Source: Arion vulgaris
Taxonomy: Eukaryota; Mollusca; Gastropoda; Stylommatophora; Arionidae
Direction: 5' to 3'
Assembly (NCBI GenBank): GCA_020796225.1
Contig: CM036761.1
Location: 40,112,428-40,176,427, forward strand
DNA: 64,000 nucleotides
Shown piece by piece: positions 56,026 to 64,000 of the stretch. The notes below the pieces were generated by a model that was given only the letters and a program-made list of their open reading frames with translations, had not been told where the DNA came from and did no database searches. The position numbers and the translations under genes were made by a program. Numbering within the stretch: the first letter of the stretch is position 1; every line of letters begins with the position of its first letter.

Positions 56026-57020
56026 TCCTCTCTAACTGTTGTGTATGTACATGGGCCAGACTTGTTCAATACTTCCAGCCATTTGCTGAATTTTGCTGTA
56101 CATTTTCATGTTGTACCAATTTAAAAGTGTACGATATATTTTTTTGGTGGAAATTTTAGTATGTTTATTTGTTGTGTTTGGAAAATTAATCTATTTTAAC
56201 TGTTTCTCAGTTTGCTGTAATTTGTATGTTTAATTATGTGAGGTTTGATATTTCTAAATTGTTTAGTATTGTTGTTTTATATTTCTCATAATGATCATGA
56301 TATCATTTGTTGATCTTGAGATACAATGAATTGTAATACCAATGAATTGGTTTTTGTATGAGATGTTAATTTCTCCATGCAAGCTTTTAATCAGTGTGCT
56401 GCTTTTGTCTGGCTTAACCATTGTTGTAAGCTCATTTCCATCTAGACGATATATTGGCAAGCGTTTTCCTATAGGGTTTATTCATGTCTAGTACATTTTA
56501 GTCTTGTTTACAGACATCGTTGTAGTAAACGAAGGAATATTTCACAGTTCATTTGCAATAATTTAGCTGTGCATACAAAATATCAACAGTGACCATGTTC
56601 GTCATCATCCAGCACAGGTGACACTGCCATCTTAGGTGGCATTACCTCTGATGTCAGACAAGGCACGCCTGTTTCAGGGGGAAACTGATAAAAAAAAAGG
56701 GAATCAAGCCTTCACACACAAAAGTCAGTACACCTGAAGACTAATGACAAATGCAAGAAGAAAAAGTTGGCATTGATAGAGGACAGTGATCATACCACAT
56801 TGTTTGTCACTGTGTGATTCGAGTATACTAGTGAGGAAGCTGTCATGGACTAGGGAGAGTGAAACAGAACCAAACCAGTGCTGAAATCAGATGTGCTGGG
56901 CCAAAGGTCAAACTATAACTTCACCACTATAAACTACAATATACTGCACATGTAAAATGCATTGTTTTCTCATTTGATTTGTAACCGGGTCCACTGGTAT
57001 CAATAAATAAGACATTAATA
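56026..57020 (+). other. Probable SETDB1 3' UTR with AATAAA
   Basis: AT-rich sequence after the stop with no coding signal. The first clear AATAAA is at 57002-57007, which would give a UTR of about 1 kb; another AATAAA is at 57638-57643. The stretch 56690-56760 shares a short repeat with 12315-12350. The extent is inferred from the hexamer only. Confidence 0.45.
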
Positions 57021-57049
57021 CTTAAAATAGTTTGTTGTAGCTATGAGTT

Positions 57050-57440
57050 TTATATGTGAGATTTGAGTAGGATTTGCTGTGGTTTATATGTCAGACGAAA
57101 CTTGTGTGTGAGATTAGTGGAGATTAATGTCTGTTTAGTTGAAACTTGTATGAGACTAATTGTGAACTCTTGTCATGGTGAGACTAGTGTGTCAGATTAG
57201 TTGAGATTTATGTGTAGATTAGTTGTAATTTACATGTTAGATTAGTTAAGATTTGTATATGAGATAAATTGTGATCTATATGTCAGATTAGTTGAAGCTT
57301 GTGTATTAGATTGGTTGAGATTTATATGTAAGATTATTTGAGAGTTATATGTACGATTATTTGAGAGTTATGTGTAAGATTATTTGAGATTTATATGTAA
57401 GATTATTTGAGATGTATTCGTAATATTTTTTTAGAGTTAT
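57050..57440. repeat. Degenerate 22-25-bp repeat
   Basis: Loose copies of AGATTATTTGAGAGTTATATGTA and AGATTAGTTGAGATTTATATGT, most regular at 57300-57420. Confidence 0.75.
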
Positions 57441-57840
57441 GTGTATATATATAAAGGATGTGGGAAGTTATACATTAAACATAAGAATATATGGAGATCA
57501 CCTGAAACAAGTCAAATATATCTTCTATCTTAGATACACATTGAAAACTGATGGAAATGTCAAATAGAATTGAAGAAGTGAATAAGAATTGACAATAACT
57601 GATCCAGTAACATGAGAAATGTATTAACATCAAACAAAATAAAGTGATTAAATGTACAAATGTTCCAGCAAGTGTTATTGGCTATGTGTTGTGTCTGTTT
57701 GAAATGTTTAGAATACTTTCCAATACACTGCAAACTTTAATTTTGACATTTGGGTAGCTTTCATAGTTTAAACAATGTAAAATGTATAAAAGTGGGTTTT
57801 TGTAATTTCTTTACAGCTTAAAATTTGAACTTAATTACAC

Positions 57841-58000
57841 ATAGACTCCAGAGCACATCCTGCAGTAATGTCCATCATACATACAGCAACGGAATGAAAC
57901 ATGGCTTCATGAACAAAGCTTACAGAGCAAGCTATGGGGAACTCTCGAGGAACTTCAACTGACAATGCAGCTTTATAGAGGCAACCTATCTTATGGTTCA
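57841..58000 (+). pseudogene. LINE C-terminal fragment
   Basis: Reads TPEHILQ, stop, CPSYIQQRNETWLHEQSLQS, then KLWGTLEELQLTMQLYRGN; the same family as the minus-strand copy at 3815-4085. Confidence 0.68.
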
Positions 58001-58854
58001 GATCAGCATATGAAACCGAACGCAAAGAACTTAATTACAGAAATCTCAAAACGAGTAAGGGAAATAGACAAAGATTAGTCAAGATCTATAATTCTTCTCA
58101 AGTCCTTAGAATTGAAACTACTACTTCTTCAGTGATCTCTGCTCATGCGATTAGTTTACTGGGGACCACAAACTGGACAGTCAGCAGCTTAAGATCTGTC
58201 AGGTTTCCCCAGCTTAGTTTTTAGGTTGAATGGGTGTAGCCACGTCGCTTCTCAGCTCACCATTTGCAGGACATGCTCTGATGTGTTGACACTGGCAGAG
58301 GGCTGTTTGACTTATTTCTAGTCTATATAAGAATATTGAAAATTCAAAAGAATGACGATGCTCTGCATTTTTACACATTCAACCGTAACTGGGTTCAGCC
58401 GCTGCGGCACTGCCAGGTAGGGCGCAATAACAAAAAAATACCATCGGGATTGTCCCAAATGTGGGGGACTCGAGTGTTTACATTGAATACACTTATAACT
58501 AAGACTTAAGTAATATTTTGCACTTGTTTTATAAGAGCACACCTCTTACTTTAAGACTCGAAAGAAAGGTTGTGAATCACCGTAACACCCCAGTTTTGAC
58601 ACATCATCTGCAACAAATGATTACCTGCTAATAGACATTACAGGAGAGGAGATATGCGAACCAGTAGATAAAGTATTGGTAGAAGATAGCACTTTTAACT
58701 TCTCAGTAGTTTCGTGAATCCACAAGGACTTCCCACACATACTAAAAATTCAAGATCGGGACCCTATTTGTTTCCGTTCGTCTGCTGTGAATTCAGGCAT
58801 AAATAAATATGGCACCGCTGTCAGATTATTGCGTAAAGAATTTCTTTCCTTAAC

Positions 58855-59050
58855 ACCAGTATCTCTCACCATTCAGGCGAGCCTTACTCTGACTTCAGGG
58901 GTACTTGTAATTTATATCCTCAAGTAAAGGATCAGGGCCTCCTGTTGGCATACCAAGTTTTGTTGTTCAAACTAACCTAGAGTTTTCACTGCACAAGGCC
59001 ACCAGCGCAGAGTGTTATCAACTTTGCTATTGATAATCTCGAGACCCCAT
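58855..59050 (+). repeat. Dispersed repeat, pair with 2990
   Basis: ATTCAGGCGAGCCTTACTCT, GACTTCAGGGGTACTTGTAA and TCAAGTAAAGGATCAGGGCC match 2990-3240. Its 3' end merges into the 62-bp minisatellite. Confidence 0.6.
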
Positions 59051-59445
59051 TAATGTTGCTACAAAATCTCAGAGTGTTATCAACTTTACTATTGACAATC
59101 TCGAGACCCCATTAATGTTGCTATAAAATCTCAGAGTGTTATCAACTTTGCTATTGACAATCTCGAGACCCCATTAATGTTGCTACAAAATCTCAGAGTG
59201 TTATCAACTTTGCTATTGACGATCTCGAGACCCCATTAATGTTGCTACAAAATCTCAGAGTGTTATCAACTTTGCTATTGACAATCTCGAGACCCCATTA
59301 ATGTTGCTATAAAATCTCAGAGTGTTATCAACTTTGCTATTGACAATCTCGAGACCCCATTAATGTTGCTGCAAAATCTCAGAGTGTTATCAACTTTGCT
59401 ATTGACAATCTCGAGACCCCATTAATGTTGCTACAAAATCTCAGT
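59008..59445. repeat. 62-bp minisatellite, about seven units
   Basis: Unit AATCTCAGAGTGTTATCAAC TTTGCTATTGACAATCTCGA GACCCCATTA ATGTTGCTAC AA, units over 95% alike. Confidence 0.96.
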
Positions 59446-59988
59446 ACTCCAACTACTTGTAGTGGAACCAAGCTACAAGTTGAAACCTTACAACCTAATA
59501 GGATAAATGCAAGAGAATTAACTAGATGTGCTGCAAGACAAATACATATTCATAACTCCTATTCACACAACATATTTCAAGTTATTACCCTTTTGAGTTC
59601 AAGCATCCAAAGTTCCCACTTCAACTCTGTTTGGCAATGACTATTAACAAAGTTCAGGGATAGACATTCAAAGTGGCTGGAATCAATTTATGGAATTCAT
59701 GCTTTTCTCATGACCAGCTTTATATGGCTTTCTCCAGAGTTAGTAACAAAGACAATTTGTTCATACTAGCTTCTACAGGAAAGACTACCAATGTTGTCTA
59801 CAAGAAAGCATTGGTTTAGCGATAATGGTATACCACTGACAGCAGTAGGCAAAGGGGACCTGTCGGGGCAAGTAGTTCTCCCAATATATTACATTTATTC
59901 ATCACAGTGTTAGTGAAGAGGGCCTGTCTGTACAAATCAAACTCCTCATAAGAAACAATGCATGATCACCCCACACATTACTTTTTAG

Positions 59989-60647
59989 TTAAGGGGGACT
60001 CTGGTCTGGAAACTATTTTCTTTGCTTTGGTATTAATGTAGAATTTGTATAACAATTTTGAAAGATTATGACTTAGAATAGTAGAAAAAATTAGAAAAAA
60101 AAGTCACGCGTTGCCATGGAAACAATACAAAATGGCACTAAGCACAAAATTTCAAATCCTAAGCTCTGAAGTTAATGAATATAAATGAATTCTGTTTTTA
60201 CTCTAAGGTGCGCAATTGTAATATCTACAAAATTACTGATCCTTTTTAGGATATATTAAATATTACATTTTTATGAATTTTTGTGTAAACACACCCTCCA
60301 AAACCATCTTTTTTTGACCACATTTTGAGGGAATTTTTACCAAAAATTTATAAAAATTAAATATTTAATATATCCTAAAAATCATGTGTAATATTTTAGA
60401 TATTACAATTGCACTTAGAGTGAAAACAGAATTCATTTACATTCATTAGATTCAGAGCCTTAGGGATTTGAAATTTTGTTTTTGACCATTTGTATTGTTT
60501 CCATGGCAACACTTTGACATTTTTTTTTTTACTAATTTTTTCTACTATTCTAAGTCATACTCTTTCAAAATGCTTATACAAATTTTATATTAATATGAAA
60601 ACAACGAAAATAGATTCTTGATTTTCAAGACCCGAATCCCCCCTTAA
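59989..60647. mobile_element. 659-bp foldback (palindromic) element with TTAA ends
   Basis: The left arm 59989-60290 and right arm 60347-60647 are inverted copies along their whole length: TTAAGGGGGACTCTGG against the inverse of CCCGAATCCCCCCTTAA, TGACTTAGAATAGTAGAAAA, GCCATGGAAACAATACAAA and AGGATATATTAAATAT. Even the centre pairs (ACCCTCCAAAA with TTTTGAGGG). No coding potential. Each end carries TTAA, so either the target or the terminus is TTAA. A MITE/foldback transposon is likely. Confidence 0.88.
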
Positions 60648-60691
60648 GCAAACAATCTCTATACATCATTGGCTATATTCAATCATTGAAT

Positions 60692-60717
60692 ACAACTACT
60701 ACTACTACTACTACTAA
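60692..60717. repeat. (ACT)n microsatellite
   Basis: About eight ACT units, close to the right end of the foldback element. Confidence 0.9.
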
Positions 60718-60799
60718 TCTATGAATTTTAATGCAAAGAATGCACAAAAATAACTACATGTGAAATCGCTGCCTAAACGTTACCTACACCAGAAAAGAC

Positions 60800-61045
60800 A
60801 GTCATCAGCATAAGAAAGAAAGTTGGCACAGAACCTTGCTAGAATTACATTGAGAAACAAAGAATGAAGTGGTTTGGCCACTTAATAATAATGCATTCAA
60901 ACTCCACAATATACAAAGTCTTCTACAATAGAACATCAGGAAAGAAGGCGAGAGGAAGACCACGGAAAAGTTGGTTAGATGGCATAGCAGAATCCTGTCA
61001 AAGAGCAAAATAGCAATCACCCAAGCCACCAGAACAGCGCAAGAC
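60800..61045 (+). pseudogene. LINE C-terminal fragment
   Basis: QRMKWFGHLIIMHSNSTIYK, then TSGKKARGRPRKSWLDGIAE. Standard LINE tail with a few stops. Confidence 0.75.
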
Positions 61046-61339
61046 AAAACAGAAAACCACAACAGACTGGTCTACTATTCTTTAGTGTCCCTCAGGAAAA
61101 CACTGGCAGTTATTGTGATGGCCTCTGGATCATTTCTGAGGATGTGCACTGTACAGCTACAGCATTACAGTTCAAAGCTAAATAGGGAGAAACGGTTATG
61201 TATATATTCTGACTGATTGTATAGCCAAAGGGTTAGTGTATTTGCCTCACAATTTAAAATGCGGTGGGTAGGGAATTGACCACTTTGCCTACAAATGATA
61301 AAGCATATCGTCTAATAAATTTAATGATTCAATCTTTCA

Positions 61340-61620
61340 ATCAACTAGTCATACAATTCATAAAAGAACAACAGATTAAATGGTTTGGACACCTGACAAA
61401 AATGCCCTGGTATCGCCTACCACAGAGAGCCACACAGAAAAAGTACAAAGCAAGAGGAAGACCACGCAAAGATGGAGCGACGGCATCAAGAACAGCCTTA
61501 CGAAAATATCAGCTTAAAAAGTGTCTTAAAACAAGCACACACAAGATCACTACCTTCTTTCACTCTACATGTAAAGAAGTAAATGGTGGAAGAGAAGAAG
61601 AAGATCATTCCGTTACAATG
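61340..61620 (+). pseudogene. LINE C-terminus, uninterrupted relative of 20716-21815
   Basis: [35 protein letters not shown], then GTGTCTTAAAACAAGCACAC and a (GAA)n tail. It holds the empty TTAA site (61521-61526 region) that carries a MITE in the relative at 21023. Confidence 0.85.
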
Positions 61621-61679
61621 TAACCTAACAAACCTGCAGTACAAACATACTACATGACAATATCGGGATACAAAGTAAG

Positions 61680-61990
61680 ACACTGACTTGGCTGTACACA
61701 CCTGGAGTGCAGGGTAATGAACAAGCTGACTTTCTTGCAAACAATGCCCCGACTCAAGCTGGCAGAAATATGGACAACAGAGCAGATGTCATCAATGTGG
61801 TATGCTCTCATTTATGTGATATGGGCAAGTCTCAGACACTGAAATGAGTGCGATAATTAGTTCAGTTTTGACATGTCAGAGAGTGTCATCTTCATGGTAG
61901 AGAGAGAATATGTACTAATCAACTTCTCATGGTACAGTGGCCCTTGGGATGGCTGTTGCAGCGGATAACAGAACAATGTGCCATGGCTTT
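61680..61990 (+). pseudogene. LINE RNase H C-terminal fragment
   Basis: WLYTPGVQGNEQADFLANNA is the RNase H 'GNE.AD.LA' motif with its Asp; then decayed sequence parallel to 14690-14930 and 13745-14075. Confidence 0.78.
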
Positions 61991-61999
61991 GATTGCATA

Positions 62000-62110
62000 A
62001 CATAACAAAGCAAGAGGTCAAGCAAAAAAAAGTTGGTTAGATGGAGTGACACTGAATAAGCTCAGCATGACCCTAAGCTACACAACTACCATAATTACCT
62101 TCTCTCTGCG
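62000..62110 (+). pseudogene. LINE tail fragment
   Basis: KARGQAKKSWLDGVTLNKLS MTLS: a short LINE C-terminal end directly after another fragment. Confidence 0.55.
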
Positions 62111-62289
62111 ACCATTCACTGCATAAATAAGACAAAAAAGAAAAATTGTGATATATCTAATACTTGACAATACCTTCTCTGTTCATCATATATGAAGGAC
62201 TTCTGTAACACTTATTACTTACATTCAAAAGCACATATATGCTTTTCTACTGATTTGTTAAATGAACATGTTTTACACCCATTGGCTGC

Positions 62290-62465
62290 TACTGGAAATA
62301 TACATGCTTTTAATATTCTGATCTTTGTTTTCCTATCAGTTCCATTCCATACTGTGTTTAGTTGAGTTTTTGTAAGGCTATCTTTGTTCTTTAAATTTTG
62401 TCATCCCATTTGCATCTCTTGTTAGCACTGAACCCAGATATTCAAAACCGTTATGTAATATTCAG
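62290..62465 (-). pseudogene. LINE RT fragment, reverse
   Basis: Minus strand reads GFEYLGSVLTRDANGMTK, the segment after the YADD box of a LINE, followed by stops. Confidence 0.6.
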
Positions 62466-62469
62466 CATG

Positions 62470-63235
62470 GTGTGGGTACTTCACCGTGCCAAAGTATGGT
62501 GTCCAATGGACAAATGGAGGAAAGGTCGCGCCTTCCTTGAATACCAAACGGAGTATTGTTGCATATACTTTCTTGAATCTGGGATAAAAATGAACATTTT
62601 TGCTCAAGTTACTGTATAAGTAGTCTTATGCAGACACTTTCAGTGAGGCTGATAATTGGGGCCATCCTGAACACAGAGAAGACAATTGTAACCATCAGTC
62701 CAGTATATAATCTAAATGACTTGGTAACATAATGTTTCAGTAACATCCTTCTTAGTACAACGAATGTTTAATCTCTTGTTCATTATCATTGACTACCTTA
62801 TCACTACAATCTCACTAGGAAACGGAAACTAAAATGAGAGGATGTAGGTTAAAGGGGGTTCCTTCAGGACCACTGTGAAGTCCAGAAGAATATCTCTAGA
62901 TACCACAAATTGCACGGCTAGTTCTATTTGCACCGTACAGCACCATTCAGAGATGGACAGTGTCCATTGTTGTATCAATCTTGGTTAATGTATACTGACT
63001 AATGTTTTCAAATTACATTATTCATCCAGAGACAAGACCAACAAATTGACCAGAGATAACATACATTTAATACGTAGCGTGTACTCACACTGAGAGAGAG
63101 TGGGAAATTGGTTGAAAATGTGTTCCGGGTCGCAGATACGAAATAAGAAATGGAGAGACATAACAAATTAGTTGATCTGATAATCACTGGGTTAGTTCCT
63201 TGAATACAAAAAAACTAAAAGTTTTTTTTGTTCAA
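62470..63235. other. Intergenic, nothing recognised
   Basis: AT-rich sequence downstream of SETDB1 with short chance ORFs on both strands. Confidence 0.3.
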
Positions 63236-63239
63236 TATT

Positions 63240-63459
63240 GTATTTTCTATTGCCTTTCCCCAGGTGGATGATGGAATTGGTTGTCCGTTCTTACCGTTAA
63301 GCGTAGAAGTGGCAGTTTTAATTTACGTTCAATTTGTTTTATTTCCATGTTATTTTTAAGTGACTCTTGATATTGTCTGTCCAACTTTTTCTTGGTCTTC
63401 CCTTGGCTCGATTACCTATTTATTTTTATTGTATGCTGCTATTAGTGGTAGGTTGTAGT
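63240..63459 (-). pseudogene. LINE C-terminus, right part, reverse
   Basis: The minus strand reads AKGRPRKSWTDNIKSHLK. It continues from 63625-63850 on the same strand once the hAT-like MITE is removed. Confidence 0.72.
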
Positions 63460-63632
63460 TAGTGGCGGCTCGTGACCCTTTTTGTTGGTGGAGCCATGCA
63501 CAAATGTTCGGGAAAATCATGGTTTTGGATTTGGTTATATTTTAATTTATTAAATAATAAATGCACGTTACACATTATTTTTGATGGGGCCTGGCCCACT
63601 GACCCTAAGGACGAGCCGCCACTGGTTGTAGT
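63452..63632. mobile_element. hAT-like MITE, 165 bp, 8-bp target duplication
   Basis: The element 63460-63624 has ends TAGTGGCGGCTCGT and ACGAGCCGCCACTG (left C changed to T). GTTGTAGT flanks it at 63452-63459 and 63625-63632. CAGTGG-type ends with an 8-bp duplication are typical of hAT. Inserted within a LINE relic. Confidence 0.92.
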
Positions 63633-63850
63633 TCATTCTCATTACATGTTCGAACCACTGCATTTGTTGTCTTTCGATGTATTCAGTGCATGAAGTTATG
63701 CCCGCTCTGCTTCTGATGTCCTCGTGTCGTAGTCTGTCTTTCCTGGTGATCCCACCGCCTTCTTCATGTCACTTTACACTTGGTGAGCTTTCTGTAGTGT
63801 GTTGCTGTCAGAGAGGCGTAATGTTTGCTGCCAAAATGTTACCAAAACAA
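63633..63850 (-). pseudogene. LINE C-terminus, left part, reverse
   Basis: The minus strand reads DRLRHEDIRSRAGITSCTEY then IERQQMQWFEHVMRMNYNH, a LINE tail, adjoining the hAT-like MITE. Confidence 0.75.
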
Positions 63851-63894
63851 ATGTACGTACTTCAGAATTAGACATAAGTAGAAATGGACCTTAC

Positions 63895-64000
63895 CAGTGC
63901 TGTCCGACGTTTTTATATATTGGGGCGCATCTGATAGTCTTGGGGGCACGGGCGCCATGTGATGATTACAATATTTCTACTGATAATAATAGTAGTAATT
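63895..64000. other. Possible start of another hAT-like element
   Basis: CAGTGCTGTCCGACGTTTTT followed by ATATTGGGGCGCATCTGATA looks like a hAT terminus, but the other end is outside the window. Tentative. Confidence 0.25.

Noticed and set aside
55675..55907. N-terminal part of the ORF that ends in the SET/post-SET exon
   Set aside because: It is SINE and intron sequence before the acceptor at 55907; only 55908-56025 is exon.
57050..64000. A second host gene downstream of SETDB1
   Set aside because: Only LINE tails, minisatellites, a foldback and MITEs are visible; no ORF with splice sites and a recognisable domain.

Overview
This is eukaryotic (animal) genomic DNA. It is AT-rich and intron-rich, it is crowded with LINE, SINE and MITE relics and minisatellites, and it carries one host gene. 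The repeat mix (RTE-type LINEs, LINEs with an RNase H tail, several tRNA-derived SINE families, TTAA-flanked MITEs) and the invertebrate-style SETDB1 suggest a lophotrochozoan, most likely a mollusc such as a gastropod. The organism is an inference; nothing in the window names it.

The host gene is a plus-strand SETDB1/eggless-type histone H3K9 methyltransferase. I rebuilt it by hand from splice sites and reading phase: 25 exons between 3619 and 56025, plus a probable further 5' exon at 10-62. All junctions are GT-AG and every phase matches. The joined exons give 2916 nt, or 971 codons plus a TGA stop. Domain order is Tudor repeats (exons 3619-15133), a linker (22425-27703), an MBD (29336-31211), a nine-cysteine pre-SET (33538-38162), the first half of SET (39133 to about 40140), a short acidic/basic insert (to about 44660), the second half of SET including the HSC motif (44629-55980), and a post-SET ending CRGRLL and TGA (56023-56025). 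The N-terminus and promoter lie before the window.

Most of the rest is mobile or repetitive. The introns hold: (i) LINE fragments on both strands, including a 3.1-kb near-complete but dead RTE element (16767-19886) inserted in a minisatellite with a 12-bp target-site duplication, and a 390-bp internally deleted RTE derivative (47348-47737) with its own 12-bp duplication; (ii) at least eight tRNA-like SINE groups, several with clear target-site duplications; (iii) small DNA transposons: two copies of a 0.7-kb TTAA family (21027-21723, 46190-46888), another TTAA element (36021-36699), a 73-bp TTAA element inside a SINE promoter box (43830-43902), a mariner-like MITE (45705-45966) and, downstream of the gene, a hAT-like MITE (63460-63624); (iv) about fifteen minisatellite arrays with periods of 22 to 62 bp.

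The most unusual observations are two intronic copies of SETDB1's own exons: an old decayed copy of the last Tudor exon (about 13490-13660) and a near-identical partial copy of a pre-SET exon between 80-bp direct repeats (35151-35480). Others are a 659-bp near-perfect foldback (59989-60647) and within-window empty sites that show the TTAA element targets. From 56026 to the end I see the 3' UTR and then repeats, with no second host gene. I found no evidence of a new multi-gene system; the novelty is in genome dynamics around SETDB1.
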